DNA from: Siphonodentalium dalli
Taxonomy: Eukaryota; Mollusca; Scaphopoda; Gadilida; Siphonodentaliidae
NCBI GenBank assembly: GCA_032622095.1
Contig: CP136066.1
Span: 45,531,911-45,595,910, forward strand
DNA length: 64,000 nucleotides
Reading direction: 5' to 3'
The position numbers and the translations under genes are program-made. The first letter of the stretch is position 1, and every line of letters begins with the position of its first letter. Under the pieces are notes generated by a model. It searched no databases. It worked only from the letters and a program-made list of their open reading frames with translations, and had not been told where the DNA came from. Shown in pieces: positions 12,601 to 24,410 of this stretch.

Positions 12601-13220
12601 GGAACAATTTCATACTGCATCGTTTAACGTGAATTTGTCATGCCCCAAAAGGCACTGGGACAACCAAAATATAGCATATAGTTTTAACTCGATTGAGTAA
12701 CATGCTTAATAATCAAGTGAGTCACAATTTGCTACCTTTTCGGAACAGTAGAGAACATGTTTCTGACATATGTGAAAAACCAACTTGTTGTATATAGGTG
12801 CATCATAAATGTTAGTATTCAATGTATATAAGACAGAGTAGTCAACCACAACTTGTATGTGGCACGCTTAATGGGGCAATATTTACCATTGTCCACATTT
12901 TGGCCGCCATTTCTGCAGTCAGTTTGAGCCAATATGACTGCCAGTGTGACAATTTTGTTACTATTCGAATAGCATAAGAAATGGAATATTTCACTTACAT
13001 TGCACTGTTCTGCTCATTTCTTGATGCAATATAACTAGACTTCCCAATGGTGATTTTTTGTAACATTTTATACCCTGTTCTGTAAAATAGAATTGTTGAC
13101 GGATCAGAAGGGGTTCGGAGTCCAAGAATGGCATATTGCACTGCTCCAAAGGTCAGTTAACATGAAAAATACAGCATAAAGTCACAACTATCAACGCATT
13201 GGAAATACTACTCTTAATAG
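12600..13220 (-). repeat. Diverged copy of the 'inverted-arm' repeat family
   Basis: This segment runs in the same orientation as the right arm at 35516-36250. Shared blocks include ttggccgccatttctgcagt against a 'ggccattttggcagcc' equivalent, tgtaaaatagaattgttga and ggtcagttaacatg. The part from 12600 to 12790 matches the inner extension of the left arm (33345-33520, inverted) and the fragment at about 30360-30540. No ORF survives. Confidence 0.7.
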
Positions 13221-13229
13221 TACACAAAA

Positions 13230-14890
13230 CCCGCACATATTTAGGGCTGTTCAAAACTTCGACATCGCGGTTTAAACTGGACATTGAACACCTTAATGTG
13301 CAAACATCTGCCGCAAAACGAAGTAGCTACATGTTGTATTAACATTACATGGAAGGCAAAGATTCACCTGAACCACCGATCCACGAAACGACACCTCCCC
13401 CCATAAAGTGAAATATCCACCGGTATGGTCTCACTCAAAATTAGATCATATATTGTTATAAGTGAAACGATGTTTTACGTATGAATTATCATGATTGTGT
13501 GTAATTGTATGTTATGTTCGTTTTGGGTAATACAGTTATGTGGGGAGAGAGACCCTTTATAAGTTCCAAAACTTGTGTCTCAATCCCGTTGCGATATTAT
13601 GCAATACAATATGACTATCAACCAGTACCAATCCAGAAAGTGATCCTAAAGATATTAGGGAGAGCAAAATAATCTAGTTTTCCAGTTGGGTGCCATCTTG
13701 TATTTAACGGGTTCAACTTAACCGAAAGCTGGATATCAGCTGGATTATAATCAGTGATATAGTGGACTATATATGTGCGATGTGTTGTGCTTTAATCCGG
13801 AAGTGAAAGATTCTTCTGTTATTGTGAGGTGAGAGTCCTGACAGACCCCAAAAAACCAGACCATACTATATATTGATGACTAAGGTTAGCGAGACACCTA
13901 CAAAACGCATAATGTGAAGATTGACTCACCAACTCGTTCATGGCCAGGTTCGTTAACCCCTTAAATGACGGTATAGGTTAGAAGATTACGATATAGATCG
14001 CACATTATAATATGATGCCTTATGGTAGTAGAATCCATATGTTGTGAAAATTTACTTGCCGTGCCACCCATCGCCGGTTTTATTAACCTCTTTAATTTCG
14101 ATATTGGCTAAAGGAACAGGAGAGCCCGGACAAATCCACCGCCGGTTTGATAAAGACTTTAAATACCGATAATGTCGTAAAAGAACTCCGGGGGACCCAG
14201 AGTACATAGGTACTAACCTCGTATAATATAGGGTATAACAATGGTGTACCTGGCTACATGTACTTTCCTAGTAGACACATCCTACCCCATGTACATGTAC
14301 CAGAGTATACTGTGGGTTGTTCTAGTACATATAATGTATTGTTCAAATTATTCACATGCCACAATGTTGATAAATAACAATAATGTTGACAGTAAAATAA
14401 TTGATGTATTCTACAAATGTTAGTTATCCAATTGAAGTGAAGTTCCATAGCATTAACACACAGGACACACCTATATGTGCAATTCTTAGGTTTTTACATA
14501 AATTTTTGGAAAGTTGATTCCCCTTGTATATTTGTCTAGTATATGGGTACATTGGACATTAATTAGCCAACAGATTGAGTCGAAATGATTCTGCAATTAA
14601 TTGAACTGATGAATGGGACACCATCTTATCTTACACAAGAACACAAACATGTTTATATGTAGATACATGCATCCTAATAAGGTCGCCGGGCGGTGGGTTT
14701 GAATGTGATATAGTCACTTGGGTTTACTGCTGGGATACTACAGGTATATCAGTAGATTTGAATTTAGGCTATTTTCAGGCAGTACGCGACATTCATACCC
14801 AGCTGTTAGTCGGTAAAAGGATTCACCTGTCTTAAATGTTATTCGGGATTCAAATAAAGGGAGAATGGTACGTGACTGTGTAATCTAAAA
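13230..14890. other. No supported gene; weak local repeats
   Basis: A loose repeat of about 100 bp with the phrase 'gccggttt-at-aa' occurs near 13950, 14073 and 14141. Apart from that I see nothing that can be called. Confidence 0.3.
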
Positions 14891-14899
14891 ACACACCAT

Positions 14900-15068
14900 A
14901 ACACTATACTACGGTAGTTGTATGATACGTTACTGTGGTAGAATAAGGGTACATTACAATGGTAGTACCTTGGTACGTTACCATGGTAGTAACAAGTTAC
15001 TTTACAATGGTAGTACCACGGTACTTTACCAATGTAGTACCATGGTACTTTACTGTGGTACTATCACG
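14900..15068 (+). repeat. Palindromic minisatellite (GGTAGTACCATGGTAC-like)
   Basis: Short units combining 'ggtagtacc', 'atggtac' and 'gtactttac' repeat imperfectly five to six times. Because ggtac and ccatgg are self-complementary, the units can form many alternative hairpins. Confidence 0.75.
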
Positions 15069-15241
15069 AGCGATAGCACTATTTCACAATAGAACATTAC
15101 GCAGTTGAGGTGTTTTCTGTCTCAGTTTGTGAAAAGAAAATCATATGTTGTCAGTTAATCAGTGCAAAGCAATTATACCCGGTGTCATACTCAAAATATA
15201 ACAGAATGGGACAGGAATATATAAGTCGGCTAAATCAAGAA

Positions 15242-15364
15242 GTGTTTAACACCTTAGGTAATCACATGTTTAACACCTTAGGTAATCACATATTTAACAC
15301 CTTAGGTAATGACATGTTTAACACCTTGGGTAATCACATGTTTAACACCTTAGGTAATCACATG
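15242..15364 (+). repeat. 24-bp minisatellite, five copies
   Basis: The unit contains gtttaacaccttaggtaatc followed by acat and is repeated five times with few changes. Because 24 is a multiple of three, the repeat translates as an eight-residue motif (FNTLGNHM) in the 88-codon frame at 15110-15376. One change is silent (TTA to TTG) and two are replacements (M to I, H to D). I see no evidence that the frame is expressed. Confidence 0.9.
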
Positions 15365-15470
15365 TGCTCTTATTAACATCCAATCTACTGTCTCAAATGC
15401 TAATGGTAGAGTACCTTGCTAGATAATTTGGTATGTGCATCATAGTATACATGTATTACATGGGTACAGT

Positions 15471-15760
15471 ACCCTTGCAAAATGCCCAAAATGAACTGGG
15501 TAAACTTGGGTACATGTACGAGGGTTTACTTTGGTATACACCAGGGTGTAATTGGGTAGGTGCACCATGCATGGTATAGAATGCAGTATACCCTTGTAAA
15601 ATGTCTAAATGATCGACATGGGTAAACTTGGGTACGTGTACAAGTCTTTACTTTGGAAGATACCAAGTTATACGTGGGTACGTGCACCGTGGTATGCATG
15701 TGTAGAGTTCCCTTGTAAAATGTCCACAATGACCTGGGTACATTCACCAGCGCATTTGTA
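15471..15760 (+). repeat. About 120-bp tandem repeat, 2.4 copies
   Basis: The phrase 'cccttg-aaaatg', followed by 'gggtaaacttgggtac', occurs near 15471 and 15591. The first phrase recurs near 15711, so the spacing is 120 bp. Units carry gtacatgtac and ggtatgcatg-like palindromes. Confidence 0.75.
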
Positions 15761-15799
15761 CCCACATATCTTTTATGTGGGTAGATCCCTAATTCAGAG

Positions 15800-18570
15800 A
15801 GTAAACCCAGCACAACGAGTTTTACACTTTCCATTCTCGTTCCGGGGATCGGAATAGGTCGATGATATCGTGAAATACTTTTGTACGGACTTTATATGCC
15901 ACGAACGGATTTAGTCATATGAAACAATTTCACCAGCAATAAATATTCAGGGTAGGATTTGACACATAATAATTCAGAATGTCCTGAATGCCGATAATCC
16001 CGTCACAAATAATGTGGAAAACCCAAGTTCGTATAAGTTATCCTATACCCTCTATACTATATCTTGGGTCAATCATTATATTTTTATAGAAGTCACATAT
16101 GAGCCGGTATACGTGTTAGACATGACATATTGATGTGGGGGCCAATTAAAGTGGCATCATTATCAGAGATGGCTCTCATCGATTACAGACCCATAATTAT
16201 TGTCTACGCTCACATTTTTCACAATAAAACCGGTTTGACGATATCCTTAAAATAATTTACCTTCCTGGAGTGTTATGAAATTCTAATAAAGAATTGGAAT
16301 CAACGAACGCTTACAATATTCTAGAACTATAGACACTTCACATTGAATATGATGCGGTTGTCATTAGCGATTAAATTCGTGCGCACACATTATCGCTCAT
16401 ACCATCGTTTCTTAGTGTAAACATATTTTTATTTACAAATCCAAACAAATAATATAATATACAGATGACACATATATGCAAAATAGAGAGTTAGTGTATG
16501 GCAATGACAATCAGACAACAAGCGCGAGGGCTTATATGAAGTCTTCTCCTCTTTGGCAACATGCTCCGTCCCCAATAAGCGAGGGAGGGGTATAGCTCAG
16601 ACGGAAAGGGTTGGAAATAATGGTTTTAGGATAAATGGAGACACGGAGATATATAACTGATTTGAGTTAGGGATGGAAGAAAAGGGAGAAGATAGTGTTT
16701 GGAATAGCAAGAGACAGAGAGAGAGAGAGAGAGAGGGGGAACAAGAAGACCAGAGCTAGGGGCAGATGAAGTCGCGAGGTGATGACAGTAGAGACCTTTC
16801 GCAAAACTCACGTTTACGATTAACGATACGGATAGGGTACTACGTCACCAACATTTGTGTACTTTCTAATCGATGTTGTATTTTACTATCCGTAATAACG
16901 GTTACGATTTCATTGTTTCTAATAAGCTCAAATAACACCTGAAATATATTTTTTGCAATATATTACTTTACTCCGTTCGAGACTGTATATGTATATTATG
17001 TAAACCATCCAGTTGTATTGAGCTACGACCTCGGTGTGTTGTTTAGATTGGCAATTACTCTACTCGTCGTCGTGAATCTCGAGCTTCCCGCGAAATACGA
17101 TCGCTATTCGCAACGGATTGTCATCGCTGGCTGCGATACAAAACTGTTCAGTTATAGAAGTGCACTAAGAAACCAGTCGGCAAACAATACAAGGCGGACA
17201 TCCATTGGTTGTTACTAAAAGAATATTTGGCACACACACCGACATCACGAGAGCTCAGCAGTATCTGTTATGTTTGTTCTTTGCATTTATTGTAAATTTA
17301 AAAAACACAACTCGCACAAATGCGGCATTTAAAACGTACTCAATCCGATTAGTTGTCCCCGTCATCAGATTCCAATTTTTTTTTTTAAATAACGCTTATG
17401 TTATCAGAATGGAGTAACTGCCCAAAATTAATGCTAACCACAGTCAACTGCAGTATAAAATTGCCCAAAACCTGTTATTTATCAATATTTTGTTCAACGA
17501 AATTTTGCCGTTTTGTCAAATATCTGACACAAAAAAAGCCACTTGATGCACATCGCTTCTCGTCGATTTTGTTTCGATTTGATAGTACCAAGTCAGAATT
17601 GATGCCCATCAGCGAGCACATCTACCTGATGTCGGATTTCCTAAACCCAAAGTGGTGATAGGCGCGTGAAGCCGAAATCGCATTGAAATCCACTTGCGGA
17701 CTGGAAGGGTCTTGAAGTGGTGGAGTCGTGGTTGATCAGGTCATCCATGATAACAAAGAACTGAATTTCCACCACATAATTATGACTAGACATTTATACC
17801 TGTATTGTCACAATATATCACGATAATCCCATGTAGGTCGTAGGTTGTGACTGGTCGAATTATTGACAATAAACAGGTCATGCTTGTCGCATTGTTGCAA
17901 ATGAGAAGATAAGTGAAGTATTAAGGGACTGTATACCAAACACACGCTTTGAGTTCTAAAAGTGGTACGAAATAATTATGGTACGTGTTCGTCAAAATTT
18001 TTACGCGTAGTCGTTTTGCGAAAGGTCTTTTTTGTCCTACGGATAAACTTACGAATACGAATAGCTATCCGTATTTGTAATCGTAAACGTGAAGATGCGA
18101 AAGCTCGTCTCTAGTGATAATTGGGTTGTTGCGTGATATACATGTAAATGATGCTCGTCGATAGTAATTAAAGACATATTATGGACTTGTTCGGGTGCGT
18201 GAAATTGACAAGTTACAGTACTCAGGCGCTATAACAACCTGGGGAATGTAGCATTTTACTAAGATGGGCGACAATTTAATTCTAGAAGTGAATTATTTCT
18301 TGACTAGAGGTCCCCGTGGGAGTTCCCTGTGCACACATTGGAAGACATGAAGATTCTAGATTACGAATGTCGACTTGTGGTATAAAGCATAGTATAAAAC
18401 GCCAAAAGGTATTTTGCACAGATGCCTATTTATGAGCTGTTCAATTGCCTCCACGAAGAAAATATTTGGTCTTTCAAAATACGGTCGGGAAACAAATAAA
18501 ATATTTCGCTGGCGTTTGAGTGTTAACATTTTATCTTCATAATGATATTGGTAGTCAGCTCAATGTCTTG
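15800..18570. other. No supported gene; GA microsatellite and short inverted pair
   Basis: A (GA)n run lies at about 16712-16736. The segment cacgtttacgattaacgata at 16808-16827 is repeated inverted near 18072-18091, and agacctttcgcaaaac at 16792-16807 is inverted near 18013-18028, but in a different order. Frames at 17018-17658 (+) are open in short pieces with no recognisable motif. Confidence 0.4.
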
Positions 18571-18766
18571 ACAAGTTGACATGCAGACTACCAACGAATC
18601 GGCGTATACGTGTGAGCATGGCGGTCCAATGGGAGGATGGATTGTCACCTAATGAGTCGTGGGTCAATAATCAGCTGACTAACATTGCCAACAGACCTCG
18701 CACACTTTCATTGCGTCGTGGAATCAGCTACAACTCGATTTGTGCTGCGCATCAAGAAAATCGAAG

Positions 18767-19069
18767 ATGAGCCGTTTATGCCTTCTTGTTACCTGTTCCC
18801 TTCTGGTTGGGACAGCCACTGCCAAGAAGACCAAACAGACAACGTTTGAAATCGTTTCTGGTTGGAAAGAGAAAGGCTTCAACATCACTCATGCCGTTGG
18901 GGTGTGAGCAATTTCTGAGACAACGTGCGCGACCAGATGCCTTCGACAAAACTGGTGCAGGACAGTGACATTTTTTGCGGGATTTAGCACTGACAAAAAC
19001 TGTTTTCTTTCATGTGGGGCCGCGGGTGAGCTCGAGGAAGATGCCAGTGCCGTTCTAATGAAAAAGCAG
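18767..19069 (+). CDS. Exon 1 of PAN-fibrinogen gene: signal peptide and PAN/apple-like domain, interrupted by in-frame TGA
   Basis: The ATG at 18767 starts MSRLCLLVTCSLLVGTATA, a textbook secretion signal with a cleavage site after the last Ala. The mature part continues through VSGWKEKGFNITHAVGV, then an in-frame TGA at 18905-18907 (codon 47), then AISETTCATRCLRQNWC and FSTDKNCFLSC. The Cys pattern (C-x3-C-x4-C, then NCFLSC) and the aromatic residues resemble PAN/apple modules. The exon ends at ...AAG CAG followed by GTGAGT, a strong donor, in phase 0. The sequence stays fully open after the TGA to the donor, so a single codon is the only lesion. The start is chosen because it gives a signal peptide. 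An upstream out-of-frame ORF (18576-18770) is probably 5' UTR. The PAN assignment is from motif recognition only. Confidence 0.75.
18905..18907 (+). other. In-frame TGA in exon 1
   Basis: The codons read GGG GTG TGA GCA ATT TCT GAG, between the signal/first strand and the cysteine-bearing part of the PAN-like module. One substitution (for example to TCA, CGA or TGG) restores the frame. Premature stop, recoding or base error cannot be separated here. Confidence 0.9.
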
Positions 19070-19620
19070 GTGAGTACCTTTTTTGTCAATTTGCTAATGA
19101 ATAGAGCCACAAAATTAAAACTATCTACTCTTGCATCCCCAATGCTTTATTTATTCTTTTTTTTTTTTTTGCGAATTGCGAAATACAGCAAATCACAAGT
19201 TATAAAAAGTTCAATTAAAAAACATACGTGTTGTCGTTGGAAAATAGCACAACTGTTGGAATTCTTTTTTATTATTAAAACCCGCCGGTAAGTGCACCTA
19301 TCTACCAGTTCCTACGAAATTCCCTGATAAAATAGTTGATAACGAATTGGCGATAAAAACATCTGAATCGCTACTGCCGTTTCGATACAAGGCGCTCGTG
19401 ACGTCGTTGACTGGTTCAAAATCATGAATGAACTGACGTCACATCAATCGCGTGAACAATCAAAAGGACATTCCAACGTATATTCTTGCGTACTATAAAC
19501 AGACAGTTCCTAGATTTTAACATTAGTTGATTGCCTACCATCATGGGTATTATGGTATAACATATCACAAAGTAACAAATATGTATTTGTTGAGTATTTA
19601 TTATAAATTATATAAAACCC

Positions 19621-19785
19621 GCAGGTGTGGGAGATTTTGTCATTTGAATTCAATTTCCGTTAGGCATATTCGCGTGAACTTGCAGGTTGGGAGAATTTAG
19701 CACAGTGAGCTAATCGCGTGACACAGATACCTTTGCAAGTTGGGAGAATTTACTCAAGAAAGCTAATCGTCGGACACCAATCCAA
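19621..19785 (+). repeat. About 55-bp degenerate tandem repeat, three copies
   Basis: The phrases gcaggtgtgggagatttt, gcaggttgggagaattta and gcaagttgggagaattta begin at about 19621, 19682 and 19734. The second and third are followed by 'gagctaatcg/aagctaatcg'. Confidence 0.65.
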
Positions 19786-20337
19786 AAATGTTGGCATTTA
19801 AGAAGCTCCTAAAATGTAATTCGTGTGGTTGATTATGTTACACCAATGGTAGATACACGTGTTATACAATGTACTTGTAAACACAATGTCTTTGTAACGA
19901 TTCATGTATCACGACTCGGCTTGTTTACGTGGCCACATAGCGACTCGGCGACCATATATAACACTACTTTAATAGTCATGAGTATTTAAAGGTGAATTTT
20001 GATAATTTTCCAACAACAGTTTTTACTGCTGACAACTGTGCAGACTGATCAGGTTGATAATCTACTTGACGACGACGTCACATACACCGAAAATGACTTT
20101 GTTCTAAAATTATGCACAGATCACTAATTTGTTCAATTGAAAGAAGTCCGATGTGAAATCCCGCCGTATTCTATATTAATGTTTTTTATGAATTGATCTG
20201 CCATTGTAATATGATGCATACATGTGTTCGTATAATATTGTTTTTAAAGTTGTTTTAATTATGTTTTTATTCTGAGTAACAAATAAAGTTTAAAACTGAT
20301 ATTTTATTCATTAATTGTGAACCGCTCAGAAAATGAG

Positions 20338-20450
20338 GATTTAATTTGGCCAATTTTTTTTTTAATTTGGCCAAACAACATTTGGCTAAAGTTTTTTTCA
20401 TTTGGCTATTAAAATTTTCATTTGGCTAAATTTTTGGCTAAAATATTTTG
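20338..20450 (+). repeat. Low-complexity 'atttggctaaa' tract
   Basis: The words tttggcca and tttggctaaa recur about six times among T-runs. Confidence 0.7.
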
Positions 20451-22370
20451 CGGTCCAGCGCGATCACTGGTTCTATCGCCGGTCTGTGATGGCTTTTGAC
20501 TGATTTGTGACGGTTCCTGATGATCGAAATTATACATTTTCACGACTTTTTGACAGTTAAAACGCAATTTTGAGGCATCTAGGTGATAAATCGATTAGTT
20601 ATTTTCAATTCCATCACAATATGTGGCACCAATGAGCGTGTTAATAACGAAACTTTCATTGCGCGAGTCATAACAACGACACAAACTACGAATTTTGATA
20701 ATTGTTTGGGTTCTCTCCTGATCGAGTCGGTTCTCTCCCCATTTAATCGTCCTATACGGGTAAAACTATGGTTAATATTTGCCGTGGTACATAGTTCAAA
20801 CTGCCAACCTGGCGCCCCATCCCGACAATATTGGAAATATTCCCAACAGATGGAGAGACAGATGATTTATTTTGCAAAAGAGCATACATTATTTAATACA
20901 AAGCATATTAATTAAATGGAATTAAATTCTTTGTCCATTAAAACCAGTTTCTTTGCCAAATGGGGAATGATGTGATATAGAAAACTAGACCACACCTGCT
21001 CCCTACTTCCTGTCAACCCATCATGAGTTTTGGATCAACTCTAAAGCAGAGGTTTCCATTTGTATGTCAAATATGGTTGATTACATGTTTAAAGTGTAGG
21101 AAAGTATACAAATGTTGGTCTAAAAACGACAAATTCCCCAATATTAAATTGTTGTCAAATCAAAATAAGAGAACAATTTCAACATATTCTTGGTGTTAAA
21201 TTTCAAACCAATCTATTGTGCGATAAGAAATTTGTAACTCTTGAACATTTTGACCAAAGTTGGGATAGTCACCAATTAAGCACCCACCCCCAAGTCCCCC
21301 ACCACCCCAAACCACGGCATAACCTATCAATGATTCAGTTGAACGTGATTTCATAAGTTATATTCATGTATGGGCGACAAACATGTGTAAATGACCCTCA
21401 GGTGGACTTCAGAGGAGGAAAAATGATGGCGCTGGCATTGAAATATTGTCACACCTGGATCTTTCAATAATGCCCATATTGAGTAAATGAATATAACATC
21501 TCATATTCTCCTGTGAGTAGATTTATGTTACCATTGGTCATTTATATAGGCGGGCATGATTATGATAATATGCTCATCGGGACTTTCAATATTTAAATTC
21601 TGTCTATCAATGTCACTTAATCTCCCGTATTAGGTATTTATTGTGTTATTTCTTAACATACCTGTTCCATTATGCAAATTACATAAGCTACAGTCATTAT
21701 CTGGTTTTAAATGTTAGATACACAAGACGATTTTCGGACCAAAGTGCAGAAATCGTTCGAATAAATATCATGTACAGAACCGTCACAGCCGTGATTGGTT
21801 TGAAATAGAACCGTAACATGCACCGTGTTGATTACGAGGTCACTGCTCCCAATTATTAACCCCTATCGGGATACTTTCTCAGCTATTGTACAAAAGAATA
21901 ACACGGGTATACTTTAAGGTCAGTGCAACTTTGTCTTCAGAATGCGTTTCATATTTTATACGCCACGAAAAACAAAGAAATTGCGTCCACGTTGCTTGAT
22001 TTTCAGTGATAACATGTTGATATTCACGCGTTCATTCATGAAAGTATAATATATTCAAGATATCTATAATTGTGTGTGATTTTGTCACAAAATTGATCAT
22101 TTCCAATACTCAGGAACGGTAACAAATCGGGCAAGAACAACCACAATACCGGCCATAGAACGACAACCGATGTAACAGTTCCTACACAGTGCATTTCATG
22201 TCGTAATTTATATTTATAATCTGAGCATTCTGAACTTGTACAGCTATTAAACTTGATTGTTTCCAAATTCCTGTGCGGAATATTGTGGGGAAATAAGGTA
22301 CAATAACCAACGCGCTAAACAACACAATTGGCTACATATTATTTTATATGTTATATATTTTGTTTTACAG

Positions 22371-22395
22371 ACATCAGCACTAAAGAACGCTAGGG
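22371..22395 (+). CDS. Exon 2 (25-bp microexon) of the PAN-fibrinogen gene
   Basis: A strong acceptor (tttgttttacag) precedes 22371 and a strong donor (gtgagtgt) follows 22395. Read in the phase left by exon 1 (phase 0), the 25 bases encode TSALKNAR plus one extra G. That G joins the AC at the start of exon 3 to make the Asp of DCKDL, the canonical first residues of fibrinogen-related domains. The exact phase fit on both sides, together with consensus sites, is the evidence. The exon acts as a short linker between the PAN-like and fibrinogen modules. Chance is not excluded, since the exon is very short. Confidence 0.65.
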
Positions 22396-22539
22396 GTGAG
22401 TGTATTGTATTTTATTCTCAATTAAATTCACTATCAATAGTATGTCTCACGCATCGAGAAATACACAAAATCATCTATCAATCACAATCATTCGTATATA
22501 TAGCACACGAATCCACTTGGTGAAAATCGGCGATTAAAT

Positions 22540-23255
22540 AAATTTGTATCAAATTTAGTGCCTCCATATTTCACCCAAAACATCATCAGTTTGACGTATA
22601 TAACCACACAGTTAGATTCCTCGTAGCACGCAGAACAATATTTATGAATTGGTAGAAATCGGTGTTAAAAATATGTTGGTGCCATTCTCCCCCTCCATGC
22701 ACCCTTGACTCGAACGGCCCCATTTTGGATATATTTAAACCAATCCATTGAACTCATGATATCATGGAGATGATTATTAGAAGTCTGATGGTAATTGGCG
22801 ACTTTACAAATTCTTATCAAATTTATTACCCCCCCCCCCCATCTCTCACCCAAACGGTACCAATTTGGCGCCTTTAAGACACACGATTATATTCCTTGCA
22901 TCATGGTGAATAATGTGTATCAATTGGATGGAAATCTGAATATTTTTTGTTTTACCAATTTAGGTGCCCCTATCCCCTTACGCGGACCCCTGACTCCAAC
23001 GGCCCCACTATTGGCATATCTAAACCACACCATTAGATTAAATATATCATTGAGATGATTATGTATACGATTGGTGGAAATTGGCGACAATTTCTGTTGC
23101 TGCCCCTCAATATTTCTGACCCTAACAACATTCTAACGCGCACCATTATCTTCCTCGCAAAATGTTACCCGTTAGACCATTTTGGTGCCAACTAGATGGT
23201 CCTCCGGGAATTTCTATAGAACTCTGACAGACATACGTTCGCAAATATAGATATA
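22540..23255 (+). repeat. Dimeric tandem-repeat element, copy 1
   Basis: Two alternating unit types of about 140-150 bp are present. Type A has 'ctccatgcacccttgactcg' and type B has 'atctctcacccaaacgg' followed by 'ttggcgcc'. Both contain a 'tggtggaaat-ggcga' phrase. The element ends with ggaatttctatagaactctg, then acagacat and ttcgcaaatatagatatag, the same terminus as the large copy ending near 53635. No protein is encoded. Confidence 0.75.
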
Positions 23256-24080
23256 GAAATATCATGTTATTGTCAAGATCGTACAAAGTGTTAGTAAACT
23301 AAAGCCATGTTATTTAACAGCACAGTACGTAAAGAGAGTGCGATAAGCAAAACACTCAACATCGGGTAGATCCCACTAATGCACTCTGGTTAAAACTGTA
23401 CCATGTTGTTTACAACAAACATTTGGAGCGCTCGTTAATCCTCGCCACTCTATATTTCGGCGTTGAACTGATAACTGTGAATCAATCTCACACAAATATC
23501 ACCACTGTGTTTAGTGTTTGCTTATCGCACATTCTGTATGTGCTGTATATAAACAGACGCTCGATTCGCACACGTGTGTTTGTGGACAATGTCGTGGTCA
23601 TACTATCTTGTTCTATACTATTAGTATATTGTTGAGGAAGTTTTCATAATTTGCAACTTTTATTTCTGTTTACAATGTGAATTATAACCTACAGTCATCC
23701 ATGCCTTTAATTATCACCTGGAAGAGAAGATAAATCTATCACATAATAATTGACATTAACTTTTCTGAAAAGAATTTTGATTCATTATTAACACACCGTG
23801 GAGACGACTGTCACAGAATAATGATTGTTGTCAAAACCCCCGTACATCAATATCAAAATTGAAAATGCAATACAAAAATTTATATATTACAATGTTATTT
23901 AAAAGCTCAAATTGTTATATATTGATGTACATGACTTGTGAGAGCTAAAATAACACTAATTAAACTAAACACGAGGTTGCCAATTCTGAGCCTGCATGGA
24001 TATTACATGATAATAAAACCACAAGATATCAATTCCCGGTTGTTTTCTTTGTGAGAATTTCCAGAACAATCAGTGTACGG

Positions 24081-24326
24081 CTGATTAGTTGATTGAGGTT
24101 TATGATCGTTTCAGCCGCTAGGCCATATCACGACGTCGTTAGTTTTACGGGTAAAGGAAAGACCGCGCAGAGGGTTAATTTCACCGGGTAATCACTCCAC
24201 TGCGTGTAGAAACCACCGACCTCCGGAAAGCCCAGATACAAGAACATGTTTACCATCCCTTAGCGTGGATCACGAATCCGTTCTTGTAGGGATTCGAACA
24301 CTCTGCCGATTGGACTACCGGGGGCC
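24081..24326 (-). mobile_element. tRNA-derived SINE
   Basis: Read on the minus strand, the element opens with ggtagtccaatcggcagag (a D-arm/A-box sequence) and gttcgaatcc (a T-arm/B-box sequence). A unique body follows, and then gtgatatggcctagcggct and ataaacctcaatcaactaat, which resembles the conserved 3' part of invertebrate SINEs. The A and B boxes are only about 7 bp apart, so the anticodon region of the ancestral tRNA part is missing. It lies antisense in intron 2, just upstream of the fibrinogen exon. Family recognition is from memory; the boxes are visible directly. Confidence 0.7.
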
Positions 24327-24410
24327 TCATTATATGGCCATTACTATTTTACGAATAAGTCATGTAAAATACAAACATTATATCATTATTGTATGTTATT
24401 CCCTACTCAG

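Larger units (their letters stand above)
19070..22370 (+). other. Intron 1 of the PAN-fibrinogen gene (inferred)
   Basis: The intron starts GTGAGT at 19070 and ends with a pyrimidine-rich tttgttttacag at 22370. Inside are a T-run near 19159, a three-copy repeat of 'gcaggttgggagaattt' (about 19621-19785), and a low-complexity 'atttggctaaa' tract at 20338-20450. A 110-codon frame at 20583-20915 has no recognised motif. I see no further exon. Confidence 0.6.
22396..24410 (+). other. Intron 2 of the PAN-fibrinogen gene (inferred)
   Basis: The intron begins GTGAGT and ends with attccctactcag. It contains a dimeric tandem-repeat element (22540-23255), a C12 run (22829-22840) and a minus-strand SINE (24081-24326). 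I see no additional exon. Confidence 0.6.

Noticed and set aside
15110-15376. Gene for a repetitive 88-residue peptide
   Set aside because: The frame is explained by a 24-bp minisatellite; there is no signal peptide or transcript evidence.
16590-16625. tRNA-like word gtatagctcagacgg
   Set aside because: It resembles an A box, but there is no B box, acceptor stem or cloverleaf at the right distance.
20583-20915. 110-codon ORF in intron 1
   Set aside because: It has no motif, no splice sites in phase with exons 1 or 2, and ordinary AT-rich composition.
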